DNA of 64,000 bases from Amorphus sp040750475 (lineage in GTDB: Bacteria; Pseudomonadota; Alphaproteobacteria; Rhizobiales; Amorphaceae): positions 1-64,000 of the forward strand of contig NZ_JABJVY010000011.1 in assembly GCF_040750475.1 (NCBI RefSeq). The letters run 5' to 3'. How positions within the stretch are numbered: the first letter of the stretch is position 1; each line of letters opens with the position of its first letter. The notes below the pieces were generated by a model. That model did no database searches. It was not told where the DNA came from and saw nothing but the letters and a program-made list of their open reading frames with translations. Made by a program: the position numbers and the translations under genes. Positions 9,316 to 18,233 of this stretch are shown in pieces.

Positions 9316-11478
9316 ATGACGGCCGTTCCCGATTTCTCCGAGATCCCATGGTCCGCTCCGAAGACCGTGGCACCGACCTCCGACGCCGAACCTTGGCGCA
9401 CCCCGGAAGAGATCGACGTGAAGCCGGTCTACGGCCCCGACGACCGGGCCGCGCTCGGCTTCGTGGAGACCTATCCCGGGCTGCCGCCGTTTGTGCGCGG
9501 CCCCTACCCGACCATGTATGTCCAGCAGCCCTGGACCATCCGCCAATATGCCGGCTTCTCGACGGCGGAAGATTCCAACGCCTTCTACCGCCGCAACCTC
9601 GCCGCAGGCCAGAAGGGGCTCTCCGTCGCCTTCGACCTTGCCACCCATCGCGGCTACGATTCCGATCATCCCCGGGTCGGCGGCGATGTCGGAATGGCCG
9701 GCGTCGCGATCGATTCCATCTACGATATGCGCACCCTGTTCGACGGCATCCCGCTCGACCGGATGAGCGTGTCGATGACCATGAACGGCGCCGTTCTGCC
9801 CGTGCTCGCGCTCTTCATCGCCGCCGCGGAAGAACAGGGCGTCGCTCAGGAGAAGCTGACCGGGACCATTCAGAACGACATTCTGAAGGAGTTCATGGTC
9901 CGCAACACCTTCATCTATCCGCCGAAGCCATCGATGCGGATCATCTCCGACATTTTTGCCTACACGTCGGAGCATATGCCGAAGTTCAACTCCATCTCGA
10001 TTTCCGGCTACCACATGCAGGAAGCCGGCGCGACGGCGGACCTGGAGCTTGCCTACACGCTCGCCGACGGCATCGAATATGCCCGCGCCGGCGTCGCCGC
10101 CGGCCTGCCGATCGACACCTTCGCGCCCCGGCTGTCCTTCTTCTGGGCGATCGGCATGAATGTGTTCATGGAGATCGCCAAGCTGCGCGCCGGCCGGCTC
10201 TTGTGGGCCAAGCTGATGGGCGAGAACTTCTCGCCCCGGTCGCCGAAGTCGCTCTCGCTGCGGACGCACTGCCAGACGTCCGGCTGGTCGCTGACGGCCC
10301 AGGACGTTTACAACAACGTGGTGCGCACCTGCCTGGAGGCGATGGCCGCCACCCAGGGCCATACCCAATCGCTGCACACCAACGCGCTGGACGAAGCGCT
10401 GGCGCTGCCGACCGATTTCTCCGCCCGGATCGCGCGCAACACCCAGATCCTGCTGGCTCAGGAAAGCGGCACCACCACCCCGATCGATCCCTGGGGCGGC
10501 TCCTACTATGTCGAGCGGCTCACCGCCGATCTCGCCCAACGCGCCATGACCCATATCGAGGAGGTGGAGAGCCTCGGCGGCATGGCGAAGGCGATCGAAG
10601 AGGGCATCCCCAAGCTTCGGATCGAGGAAGCCGCCGCCAAGACCCAAGCCCGGATCGATTCCGGCGCCCAGACCGTGGTCGGCGTCAACAAGTTCCGGGC
10701 CACGTCTGAAGCCGAGATCGAGGTTTTGAAGGTCGACAACGCGGCCGTACGAGCCCGCCAGATCGAAAAGCTGGAGAGGCTGCGCGCCGAGCGCGAAGAA
10801 AGCGCGACCAAGGCGGCGCTGGAGCGCCTCACCCAGGGTGCGGCCGGCAACGGCAACCTTTTGGCGCTCGCGATCGACGCCGCCCGCGCCAAGGCCACCG
10901 TGGGCGAGATCTCCGATGCCATGGAGACCGTGTTCGGGCGCCACAAGGCGGAGATCAAGACGATCTCCGGCGTCTATAAGCGGGAGAGCGGGCGCATGGC
11001 CGACAAGATCCAGAAGGTTCAGGAACTGGTCGAACAGTTCGAGGAGAATGACGGCCGCCGGCCGCGCATCCTGATCGCCAAGATGGGCCAGGACGGCCAC
11101 GACCGGGGCCAGAAGGTGATCGCCTCGGCCTTCGCCGATCTCGGTTTCGACGTGGACATCGGCCCTCTGTTCGCCACACCGGAAGAATGCGCCCGCCAGG
11201 CGGTGGAAAACGACGTGCACGTGGTCGGCGTGTCGTCGCTTGCCGCCGGTCACCTCTCGCTGGTGCCGGCGCTGAAGAAGGCGCTTGCCGACGAGGGCCG
11301 CGAGGACATCCTGATCGTGGTGGGCGGCGTGATCCCGCCCCAGGATTATGACGCGCTCTACAAGGCCGGCGCCAAGGCGATCTTCCCGCCGGGCACGGTG
11401 ATCGCCGACAGCGCCGTCGACCTGATCCATGTCCTCAACGAAACGCACGGCTACGGGCCGGCGCAGGCGGCAGAGTGA
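9316..11478 (+). CDS. mutB: Methylmalonyl-CoA mutase large (catalytic) subunit
   Basis: A 720-residue catalytic subunit of adenosylcobalamin-dependent methylmalonyl-CoA mutase. The N-terminal TIM barrel carries the substrate-channel segments (PTMYVQQPWTIRQYAGFS with the conserved Tyr, and FNSISISGYHMQEAGA with the conserved His). The C-terminal B12 domain has DGHDRG, with His595 as lower axial ligand of cobalt, followed by the GVSSLAAGH and GGVIPPQDY segments. Length and order match the family. It ends with a GTGA overlap with cytidine deaminase. MeaB, its G-protein chaperone, is 1.5 kb downstream, which supports a working propionate route. Confidence 0.96.
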   Translation: MTAVPDFSEIPWSAPKTVAPTSDAEPWRTPEEIDVKPVYGPDDRAALGFVETYPGLPPFVRGPYPTMYVQQPWTIRQYAGFSTAEDSNAFYRRNLAAGQKGLSVAFDLATHRGYDSDHPRVGGDVGMAGVAIDSIYDMRTLFDGIPLDRMSVSMTMNGAVLPVLALFIAAAEEQGVAQEKLTGTIQNDILKEFMVRNTFIYPPKPSMRIISDIFAYTSEHMPKFNSISISGYHMQEAGATADLELAYTLADGIEYARAGVAAGLPIDTFAPRLSFFWAIGMNVFMEIAKLRAGRLLWAKLMGENFSPRSPKSLSLRTHCQTSGWSLTAQDVYNNVVRTCLEAMAATQGHTQSLHTNALDEALALPTDFSARIARNTQILLAQESGTTTPIDPWGGSYYVERLTADLAQRAMTHIEEVESLGGMAKAIEEGIPKLRIEEAAAKTQARIDSGAQTVVGVNKFRATSEAEIEVLKVDNAAVRARQIEKLERLRAEREESATKAALERLTQGAAGNGNLLALAIDAARAKATVGEISDAMETVFGRHKAEIKTISGVYKRESGRMADKIQKVQELVEQFEENDGRRPRILIAKMGQDGHDRGQKVIASAFADLGFDVDIGPLFATPEECARQAVENDVHVVGVSSLAAGHLSLVPALKKALADEGREDILIVVGGVIPPQDYDALYKAGAKAIFPPGTVIADSAVDLIHVLNETHGYGPAQAAE

Positions 11479-11957
11479 GCGAGGAGACGTCCGACGCCGG
11501 CGCCGGCGTGCCGTTCGACGAGCTCTCGGCCGCCGACCAGGCGCTGTGCCGGGCCGCCTTGACGGCAGCCGACGCAGCCTATGCGCCCTACTCCCACTTC
11601 GCCGTGGGCGCGGCCGTGGCGACCGCGTCGGGCGCGGTCTTTGTCGGCTCCAATCTGGAGAATGCGTCCTACGGCATGACGATCTGCGCGGAAGCTGCGG
11701 CACTCGCCGCCGCCAACACGGCCGGCGAACGCGAGCTGCAGACCGTTGCGATCGTCGGGCTACCGACCTCCGGCCATTCCCAGAAGAGCGGTCCCATCAC
11801 TCCGTGCGGGCGCTGCCGGCAGATGATCGCCGAGTTCACCAAGCCCGACGCCGATGTCCGCATCCTGTGCTGCGACAGCGGGCTCGACACGGTGCTGGAA
11901 ACCACCATCAGCGAACTCCTGCCCTACGCCTTCGCCCGACTGTCGCTGCCGGACTAG
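11475..11957 (+). CDS. cdd: Cytidine deaminase
   Basis: A 160-residue homotetrameric-type cytidine deaminase that converts cytidine and deoxycytidine to uridine forms in pyrimidine salvage. The zinc and catalytic motifs are present: CAEAAA (in the place of the usual CAE) and PCGRCRQ. The N-terminal substrate loop (AYAPYSHFAVGAAV, GSNLENASYG) is intact. The GTG start at 11475 overlaps the mutase stop by four bases, so translation is probably coupled. The pairing of a pyrimidine-salvage gene with a B12 mutase has no obvious metabolic reason. Confidence 0.93.
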   Translation: MSEETSDAGAGVPFDELSAADQALCRAALTAADAAYAPYSHFAVGAAVATASGAVFVGSNLENASYGMTICAEAAALAAANTAGERELQTVAIVGLPTSGHSQKSGPITPCGRCRQMIAEFTKPDADVRILCCDSGLDTVLETTISELLPYAFARLSLPD

Positions 11958-11986
11958 GTCAAATGGAAACCGGTTGGCCGTTCGGA

Positions 11987-12040
11987 AGCGCGTCGAAACA
12001 ATAATTTAGACGCGCTCCGCGAGCCCGAGAAAAGCGGAGC
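11987..12040. repeat. Cluster of REP-like palindromes after cdd
   Basis: Two overlapping inverted repeats follow cdd: AGCGCGTC (11987-11994) with GACGCGCT (12009-12016), and GCTCCGC (12014-12020) with GCGGAGC (12034-12040). A CCGGTT core lies just before them at 11970. The block resembles dispersed rhizobial palindromes and could stabilise or end the cdd transcript. No T-run follows. Confidence 0.45.
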
Positions 12041-12098
12041 GGGTCTAGAGGCCATCATGAACCTGGAATGGAGGCTGTGTTGTTCACAACAGCCTCTA

Positions 12099-12359
12099 AT
12101 GGATGTTCCTCCCTCTCCCGACACGCAAGCGGTACATCGGGCGCTTGCGGAGCTGACGGAAATATACAAGGAACGCTTCCCAGAGACGGGTGTGTTCCAT
12201 ACCGAGCAGGCCGTCGAGCTCGTCGCCAACCGGCCGGGTCCGCGGGCGCGAGGCCAGGGGCCAACCGGTCCGCTCGGCGTGCTTGCGGCCTGCCGTAACG
12301 AACGTCCCCGGACGGATTCCTCATTGTTCCAGGAAAGATCCCCATGCGTTTTGCGTTGA
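12099..12359 (+). CDS. Doubtful small ORF
   Basis: An 86-residue frame in the 386-bp gap between cdd and the lipoprotein gene. Its first half (AVHRALAELTEIYKERFPET) looks like an amphipathic helical protein, while the second half is Pro/Arg-rich and less convincing. It runs 16 bases into the lipoprotein gene. No family is recognised. It may be a remnant or chance frame; the opposite strand also holds an open frame here. Confidence 0.25.
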   Translation: MDVPPSPDTQAVHRALAELTEIYKERFPETGVFHTEQAVELVANRPGPRARGQGPTGPLGVLAACRNERPRTDSSLFQERSPCVLR

Positions 12360-12892
12360 TCGCCATTCTCGCCGTGATCCTTGCCGGCTGCGTTTCAAGC
12401 GGCGGCGGAGGACCCTCGACCGAGACCTACATGACCATCACCGATTCCGGTGCCGGGCCGATCAACGCAACGACGCGCTACTCCGAATCGGCCCTGAAGG
12501 AAGCGCTGCCCTGGGCCGAAGTGCGCACCGTGCAGATGGCGCGCGAAAACAGCACCGGTTGGACGCTCGCCGTGTTCCGCGACGGCATCCAGGTGATCCA
12601 GGTCTTCAAAGGCTCCGACGGCCGGATCGACGAAATCAACGGCGTTACCCAGCATCTGACCGGCCCGAACGGCGAGCGCATCGGCATGACCATGTCCCAA
12701 GCCGGCGCGCGCCGGTCGACTTGCCGGGTCGGACGCAACCTCTGGCGCGGCATGGCGGTGTGCCCGGCGCGCGGCAGCGATAACGTGACGCTGGTGTTCG
12801 CGATTCCGGGCTATGGTGGCCCGTTCGACGAGCTGCCCTCCGCGGAGGATCTGAAGCAAGCCGAGCTTCAGCGCATCATCTGGCGGCCTTGA
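12344..12892 (+). CDS. DUF1131-like lipoprotein
   Basis: A 182-residue predicted lipoprotein. The N-terminus has a short basic start, a hydrophobic core and the lipobox LAGC, giving Cys17 or so as the lipidated residue. The mature part (ITDSGAGPINATTRYSESAL, then RDGIQVIQVFKGSDGRIDEI) resembles DUF1131, the family of RpoE-regulated lipoprotein YfeY. Two cysteines (STCRVG, MAVCPA) may form a disulfide in the periplasm. It lies between cdd and meaB on the same strand. The role is unknown. Confidence 0.7.
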   Translation: MRFALIAILAVILAGCVSSGGGGPSTETYMTITDSGAGPINATTRYSESALKEALPWAEVRTVQMARENSTGWTLAVFRDGIQVIQVFKGSDGRIDEINGVTQHLTGPNGERIGMTMSQAGARRSTCRVGRNLWRGMAVCPARGSDNVTLVFAIPGYGGPFDELPSAEDLKQAELQRIIWRP

Positions 12893-12951
12893 TCGCTTTC
12901 GGGCCGCCAATCTCGCCCGATCTGCGCCCCTTGCGGGAAGGTGGAGAGACG

Positions 12952-13974
12952 ATGACCGAGACCACCCCGCCCACCACCGACGCGCCGTCCGATCCGGAGG
13001 TCGCACGCCTCGTGGAGGGTATTCGCGCCGGCAAGCGCGCCGCCTTGGCGCGCGCCATCACGACGGTGGAATCCAAGAAGGTCGCCCATCGCCGGCACGC
13101 CCGCGCGATCCTTCAGGCGCTGTTGCCGGACACCGGCCACGCCGTGCGCCTGGGCATCACCGGTGTGCCGGGCGTCGGCAAATCGACCACCATCGACGCG
13201 CTCGGCACCTACCTCACGCAACAGGGTCACCGGGTGGCGGTATTGGCGGTCGATCCGTCCTCCACCCGCACCGGCGGCTCCATCCTGGGCGACAAGACGC
13301 GGATGGCGCGGCTTGCCAACGACGAGAACGCGTTCATTCGCCCCTCCCCGTCGGCCGGAACGCTCGGCGGGGTCGCCGCCCGCACCCGCGAAACCATGCT
13401 CCTGTGCGAAGCCGCCGGCTACGATGTCGTGATCGTGGAGACGGTCGGCATCGGCCAGTCGGAAACGGCCGTCGCGGAGATGGTGGACACCTTCCTGGTG
13501 CTCGGTCTGCCGGGGGCCGGCGACGAGCTTCAAGGCATCAAGAAGGGCGTGATCGAAATCGCCGACATCATCGCCGTCAACAAGGCCGACGGCGATGCCG
13601 CCAAGCGGGCCCGCCAGGCGGCGGCTGAATATCGCAGCGCCCTGCAGATCCTGACCGCGCCGGATGCGAGCTGGCGCCCCCCGGTGATGACCATTTCCGG
13701 CCTCACCGGCGATGGGCTCGACCGGCTATGGGCCGACGTTTTGCGCCACCGCGACGCCGGCCGAGAAAGCGGTGCCTTCGACGACAAGCGCCGCCGCCAG
13801 CAGGTCGCCTGGATGTGGACGATGATCCGCGAACAACTGATGGCCGCGCTGTCGCTGCGCGCCGATGTCCGCGCCCGCGTCGGCGAGCTTGAAACCGCCG
13901 TGGCCGATGGCTCCGTCGCCGCCACGGTCGCCGCCGACGAGATCGCCCAGATGATGGGGCTGGGGGAGATCTGA
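12952..13974 (+). CDS. meaB: Methylmalonyl-CoA mutase G-protein chaperone MeaB
   Basis: A 340-residue SIMIBI-class GTPase of the MeaB/ArgK family. It protects methylmalonyl-CoA mutase from inactivation and gates cofactor loading. Motifs are visible: P-loop GVPGVGKST, switch region (DPSSTRTGGSILGDKTRM), ETVGIGQSE as the G3 region and NKADG as the base-recognition NKxD. The C-terminal helices used for dimerisation follow. The start at 12952 is favoured over an upstream Met because GGTGGAGAG precedes it. The linkage to mutA-mutB fixes the assignment to MeaB, not a transport kinase. Confidence 0.94.
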   Translation: MTETTPPTTDAPSDPEVARLVEGIRAGKRAALARAITTVESKKVAHRRHARAILQALLPDTGHAVRLGITGVPGVGKSTTIDALGTYLTQQGHRVAVLAVDPSSTRTGGSILGDKTRMARLANDENAFIRPSPSAGTLGGVAARTRETMLLCEAAGYDVVIVETVGIGQSETAVAEMVDTFLVLGLPGAGDELQGIKKGVIEIADIIAVNKADGDAAKRARQAAAEYRSALQILTAPDASWRPPVMTISGLTGDGLDRLWADVLRHRDAGRESGAFDDKRRRQQVAWMWTMIREQLMAALSLRADVRARVGELETAVADGSVAATVAADEIAQMMGLGEI

Positions 13975-13978
13975 GCTC

Positions 13979-14608
13979 ATGCGGCGGCGCGTGTCTTCGG
14001 CCCGCCCGCTCCGGGTGCTGATCACCGGGTTCGGCCCGTTTCCCGGCATGCCCGTGAACCCGACCGAACGCCTCGTCGGCGAGGTCGAACGGCTGTTGCG
14101 GCGCGCCGCTGCCCCGCTCCGCGTCGAGACCGAAATTTTCCCCACCGAATGGAGTATGCTGGCGAGCCTGCCCAACCGGCTGGCGGCGCATCGGCCCGAG
14201 CTGATCATGATGACGGGGGTGGCCGCCTCCGCCCGCAGCCTCCGGATCGAGCGAAACGCACATCCGGGCCTCGGCGCGACCTTGAGGGACGCCGGCGGAC
14301 ATCTGCCGTCAGCTACGGACGAACCCCACGCGGCCATCCGGCGCACGCCCGTCAACGTGACCCGGCTCGTCTCCGGACTGCACCGAAAAGGCGGCCCGCT
14401 CGTCGCCACCTCCGACGATCCCGGCCGCTATCTCTGCAACGCAGCCTATCGCACGGCGCTCGCCTGGGCCGCCCATCGGCGCGGGCGGCCGGAAGTGGTG
14501 TTCGTGCACGTGCCGGTGCCCGGCCTGCGTCGGGGCCAGCGGGTGGCGGACCTCGCCGCCACCATCGCCGAGATCACGCGAACGATGGCCTCGGAAAAAG
14601 CACGTTGA
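13979..14608 (+). CDS. Pyroglutamyl-peptidase I-like cysteine peptidase
   Basis: A 209-residue protein of peptidase family C15. The N-terminal ITGFGPFPGMPVNPTE motif matches the family, and the expected catalytic Cys (GRYLCNAAYR) and His (VFVHVPVP) are present; a Glu is expected near ASARSLRIER. Members remove N-terminal pyroglutamate from peptides. The sequence is divergent, so substrate is not certain. It begins four bases after meaB and may be the last gene of that transcript. Confidence 0.75.
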   Translation: MRRRVSSARPLRVLITGFGPFPGMPVNPTERLVGEVERLLRRAAAPLRVETEIFPTEWSMLASLPNRLAAHRPELIMMTGVAASARSLRIERNAHPGLGATLRDAGGHLPSATDEPHAAIRRTPVNVTRLVSGLHRKGGPLVATSDDPGRYLCNAAYRTALAWAAHRRGRPEVVFVHVPVPGLRRGQRVADLAATIAEITRTMASEKAR

Positions 14609-14623
14609 GAGCGGGCTGACGGA

Positions 14624-15607
14624 TCAGCCCTTCATGTCCTTGCGCGGCTCGTAGGGCGCCCGGTCGCGCCACTGGCGCATCAGCCGCTCCAGATCGGGAT
14701 CGGCCTGTTCCGGCAGCGCGATGCGCAGGGTGACCAGAAGGTCGCCGCGCCCGCCGCTCGCCTTCGGCAAGCCCTTGCCACGCAAACGCAACACCTTGCC
14801 ACCCGAGGCATTCGTCGGAACGGTCAACTCCACCGTACCTTCCAGGGTCGGAACCCGCACTTTGCCGCCCAGCACCGCCTCATAGAGCGTCACCGGCAGG
14901 TCCAGCTTCAGGTCGCTCCCCGAAGGCACGAACAGGGCGTGCGGCGCAATGTTGATGGTGACGATCGCATCGCCATGCTGCGCGCCGGTCGGGTTCGGAA
15001 AGCCCTGGCCGCGCAGGCGCACCTGCTGGCCCGACGTGACACCGGGCGGGATCGAGATTGCCACGCTCTTGCCAGTGGGCAGATCGGCGCGCGCCTTGCC
15101 GCCGCCGACCAGGTCTTCCAGCGTGATGGTGACGGTCGCTTCCGCGTCGCGGCCGGGCTCCTTCGGGGTTTTCCAAGCTCGGCCAGCGCCCTGCTGCCCC
15201 CGGCTACCGCCAAAACCGCCCATGAATTCACGCAGGATGTCATCGATGTCCGGCCCGGCCGTGCCGCCGCCCCCGCCGGAACTGTAGCGGTAGCTGCGGC
15301 GCCCGCCGGCGCCCCCGGGTCCGGCACCGCCGAACCCGTTGAAAGGATCGAAGCCGCCCGCGCCGCTGAAGGCATGGGTTCGCGGCCGGCCGTCGGCATC
15401 GATCTCGCCGCGATCGTACTGGCCCCGCTTATCCTTGTCGCCAAGGATCTCGTAGGCCGCACCGACCTCCGCGAACCGCTCCTTGGCGCGCGGGTCTTCG
15501 GCATTGTGATCGGGATGGTAGGCCTTGGCCAAGCGACGGTAGGCCGATTTGATTTCGGCCTCGGACGCCGACTTGGACACCCCCAAGACGCTGTAGGGAT
15601 CTCTCAT
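14624..15607 (-). CDS. DnaJ/CbpA-type co-chaperone
   Basis: A 327-residue Hsp40. The N-terminal J domain includes the HPD motif (YHPDHNAEDP) and the usual DPYSVLGVSKSASEAEIKSAYR start. A Gly-rich linker follows, then two C-terminal substrate-binding beta domains (PPGVTSGQQVRLRGQGFP and GKVLRLRGKGLP). There is no zinc-finger region, so it is a CbpA-like class B protein that stimulates DnaK ATPase and delivers substrates. A long upstream extension of the frame is rejected; the ATG at 15607 starts exactly at the J domain. Confidence 0.88.
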   Translation of the reverse strand: MRDPYSVLGVSKSASEAEIKSAYRRLAKAYHPDHNAEDPRAKERFAEVGAAYEILGDKDKRGQYDRGEIDADGRPRTHAFSGAGGFDPFNGFGGAGPGGAGGRRSYRYSSGGGGGTAGPDIDDILREFMGGFGGSRGQQGAGRAWKTPKEPGRDAEATVTITLEDLVGGGKARADLPTGKSVAISIPPGVTSGQQVRLRGQGFPNPTGAQHGDAIVTINIAPHALFVPSGSDLKLDLPVTLYEAVLGGKVRVPTLEGTVELTVPTNASGGKVLRLRGKGLPKASGGRGDLLVTLRIALPEQADPDLERLMRQWRDRAPYEPRKDMKG

Positions 15608-15725
15608 CGGTCTCTTCGGATCGATAGTGACTGAAACACACGAAGCAAGCCACGGGCCGAATCCCGACCCGCTTGCACTTATCATCAATATAGGGGTTTC
15701 GCGCGCCGCTCGCCAGCAACCCGGC

Positions 15726-16199
15726 TTAGGCCGCTTCGGTCGTCTCCGCCGGCGCGATGCCGTCGACCACCCAGTTTCCGTCCGGGCGCCTACAACCAAT
15801 GCCGGACATCAGGAACAGCCCGGTCGGCGCGTTCACCGTGGTGACGAAAGACCGGCAGAGCCCATAGTCCGGCGCCGGGATATCGGTGACATCGATCAGC
15901 CTGCCGCCGGTGCCCTCGGCCGGATTTTCCCAGAGACGAGACTCGGCCGGAGAGGCGACATCGGTCCCGAGCGCATTGCCGATCGCGATCAGATCGTTGC
16001 CGGAAAGCCCGGAGCCCTCCAGCAAGGGATCGCTCAGCGGAGCGTTGGACGCCGTTTCGCTGCTGGAAGCGAACAGCTTCCCGCCCGATCCGAACATGGC
16101 GCAGCCGCCGAGCGAGAGGGCACACACCAACACAACGAAGGGTGCCCGATGGCGCAAAAGACGCAGCGCATTATAACGGGCACGATCACCGATCGACAC
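15726..16199 (-). CDS. Small outer-envelope lipoprotein (RT0821/Lpp0805-like)
   Basis: A 157-residue predicted lipoprotein with a basic N-terminus, hydrophobic core and lipobox LGGC near residue 33. The C-terminal part (DYGLCRSFVTTVNAP then GIGCRRPDGNWVV) resembles the RT0821/Lpp0805 surface-protein group, in which two cysteines and a final C-R-x-x-D-G-x-W motif are typical. It is divergent from pdxH with only 13 bp between start codons' neighbourhoods, so the promoters must overlap. Role is unknown. Confidence 0.65.
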   Translation of the reverse strand: MSIGDRARYNALRLLRHRAPFVVLVCALSLGGCAMFGSGGKLFASSSETASNAPLSDPLLEGSGLSGNDLIAIGNALGTDVASPAESRLWENPAEGTGGRLIDVTDIPAPDYGLCRSFVTTVNAPTGLFLMSGIGCRRPDGNWVVDGIAPAETTEAA

Positions 16200-16212
16200 T
16201 GGAGCCGTCCTT

Positions 16213-16851
16213 ATGAACGATCACCACACTGTGCCGCCGGAGGAGTTAACGACCGGTGACTTCAGCGATCAGGACGATCCGTTCGCCCTGTTCGGCGCTT
16301 GGCTTGCGGACGCGGAGCGCAAGGAGACCAACGATCCGAACGCGATGGCGGTCGCAACCGTCGACCCAGACGGTCTGCCCAATGTTCGCATGGTGCTCCT
16401 GAAGGGATACGATCGGGACGGCTTCGTGTTCTACACCAACCATGAGAGCGCCAAGGGCCGCGAGATCCTCGCCGCCGGTAAGGCCGCCCTCTTGTTCCAT
16501 TGGAAGAGCCTGCGCCGCCAGGTGCGGGTGCGCGGCCTGGTGGAGACGGTGACCGACGCCGAGGCCGACGCCTATTTCCAGTCGCGTCCGCGCGGCAGCC
16601 GGATCGGCGCCTGGGCTTCGAAACAATCGGCACCGCTGGAAAGCCGGTTCGCGCTGGAAACGGCGGTCGCCCGCTACACGGCGAAATTCGGAGTGGGGGA
16701 GATCCCCCGCCCGCCGCATTGGTCGGGCTTCCGCATCAAGCCTGTTCAAATGGAGTTCTGGCACGACCGCCCGTTCCGCCTGCACGACCGGATCGTGTTC
16801 CGGCGCGACAATCCGGAGGCAGTCTGGAGCAAGACCCGGCTCTATCCGTAA
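16213..16851 (+). CDS. pdxH: Pyridoxamine 5'-phosphate oxidase
   Basis: A 212-residue FMN enzyme that oxidises pyridoxamine or pyridoxine 5'-phosphate to pyridoxal 5'-phosphate. Typical segments are NVRMVLLKGYDRDGFVFYTN (FMN binding), RQVRVRGLVE, SRPRGSRIGAWASKQS and the C-terminal PPHWSGFRIKP and WSKTRLYP. Length fits E. coli PdxH. The start is preceded by a GGAGGAG-like site. It is convergent with the CorA-type gene eight bases away. Confidence 0.95.
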   Translation: MNDHHTVPPEELTTGDFSDQDDPFALFGAWLADAERKETNDPNAMAVATVDPDGLPNVRMVLLKGYDRDGFVFYTNHESAKGREILAAGKAALLFHWKSLRRQVRVRGLVETVTDAEADAYFQSRPRGSRIGAWASKQSAPLESRFALETAVARYTAKFGVGEIPRPPHWSGFRIKPVQMEFWHDRPFRLHDRIVFRRDNPEAVWSKTRLYP

Positions 16852-16858
16852 ACGGAGA

Positions 16859-17839
16859 TCACAACCAGCGCCGCCACCGGAACACCGCCCAGGAGGCAAG
16901 CGCGGAGACCACCATCAACATCAGCGAAAACGGAAAGCCGAGCCGCCAATCCAAGGTCGGCATATCGGCAAAGTTCATGCCGTAGCTGGAGGCGATGAGA
17001 GTGGGCGGCAGAAACAGCACCGCCATCACCGAAAAGATCTTGGCGATCTGGTTCTGATGCAGGCTGACCAGGCCAAGGGTCGCGTCGAGCAGGAAGTTCG
17101 CCTTGGAATCGAGCGCGTCGGCATGCTCGGCCAGCGAGCGCACGTCGCGCAGGACCGTGTCCAGCTTGGTCTGATCCTCCGGCGCAATCCCGGCAACGCC
17201 GATATGGTGACCGAGAAACACCGCCATGCGCTCCAGGCTCATCAGGCTGTCCTGGATGCGCAAGGTGAGAATGCCGAGGCTGCCGATCGACTTGATCGCC
17301 TCGTGGACGTCCGGATCGCCCCGCCGGTCGCGCACACCGGTTTCAAAAACGGTCCGCGCGATCTCCTCCAGCCGCGAGGCCACCACCTCCTGAATGTCGG
17401 CGGTGCGGTCGACGGCGGTATTCAGAAGCTCGAACAGGACCGCACTGCCCGTCAGGCAGTTGGCATGGGCCCGCTGAACCTTGGCGGCGACGATTTCGAA
17501 GGTGCGCGGGGATTCGAAGCGTAAGGTGACGAGCCGGTCCTTGCGCAGGATGAAGGTAACCGGCGCGATCGCCGGCTGGCCGTTGTCGACCACCCGCACC
17601 AGCGAGGCGGTCATGAACAGCGCCTCCTCGTCCTGGTAGAAGCGGCTGGAGCTCTCGATCTCGTCCATCTGCTGGCGCGTGGGAAGCTGGACGCCGACCA
17701 TCGCCTCCACCCGGGCGACGTCGGTCTCGGTCGGATCCTTCAGATCCACCCACATGGCGCCGCGCGGCAGCGGCCCCTTCTGATCCTGACCGTCATGCCG
17801 CGCGAGCGCGGTCGCTTCCGGTACGAAATAGCTGATCAT
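16859..17839 (-). CDS. CorA-type divalent cation transporter
   Basis: A 326-residue member of the CorA Mg2+/Co2+ transporter superfamily. It has a large cytoplasmic domain and two C-terminal transmembrane helices, with the pore signature GMN (SSYGMNFADMP) at the end of the first helix. The periplasmic loop is short and acidic. The start at 17839 is supported by GGAG upstream and by matching the normal CorA N-terminus (MISYFVPE). It probably forms a pentameric channel in the inner membrane. Confidence 0.9.
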   Translation of the reverse strand: MISYFVPEATALARHDGQDQKGPLPRGAMWVDLKDPTETDVARVEAMVGVQLPTRQQMDEIESSSRFYQDEEALFMTASLVRVVDNGQPAIAPVTFILRKDRLVTLRFESPRTFEIVAAKVQRAHANCLTGSAVLFELLNTAVDRTADIQEVVASRLEEIARTVFETGVRDRRGDPDVHEAIKSIGSLGILTLRIQDSLMSLERMAVFLGHHIGVAGIAPEDQTKLDTVLRDVRSLAEHADALDSKANFLLDATLGLVSLHQNQIAKIFSVMAVLFLPPTLIASSYGMNFADMPTLDWRLGFPFSLMLMVVSALASWAVFRWRRWL

Positions 17840-17928
17840 GCCGAACGTGAGCTCCCGTCGCCCTATGGCCGGCGGGAGTGAACGGCGCCGGTCGCGCCGG
17901 GTCAAGCATCAAGCGCCGCCGTCAAAAG

Positions 17929-17969
17929 AAAAGCGGAACCCGACGGCTCACGCCGGACCCCGCTTTTTT
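17929..17969. terminator. Bidirectional rho-independent-like terminator
   Basis: AAAAGCGG at 17929-17936 pairs with CCGCTTTT at 17960-17967, with an inner CCG/CGG stem, and is followed by a T-run on the plus strand and a T-rich tract on the minus strand. It lies downstream of the 49-residue minus-strand ORF at 18234-18383 and would end that transcript. The rest of 17840-18233 holds no gene that I can support. Confidence 0.6.
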
Positions 17970-18233
17970 CAACTCGCTGGGTCTCCGCCGCGCCCGACCC
18001 CGATGAAATGGCGTATGGGCAGCGGCTGCGCTTGGCTCAAGCGCACAATTTCTGGTGCACGTTCGCGACCGTTTCGGAGCGGCTTGCGCCTGGGTTGTCC
18101 TTCTCGACCGGTCCCGCGCGAGACCCGACCGATCGGCACCAGCTCGCAAAGCTCGCGCCCGTGAGCAGGAGCCCTTTCCGTTCGCGTCGTCAACGACCGA
18201 TCGGGAACGGCTCAGGGCCCAAACGCTTCGGCC

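Noticed and set aside
9298..11703. An 801-residue minus-strand frame over the mutase gene
   Set aside because: It is antisense to a clearly recognised methylmalonyl-CoA mutase and contains no family motif.
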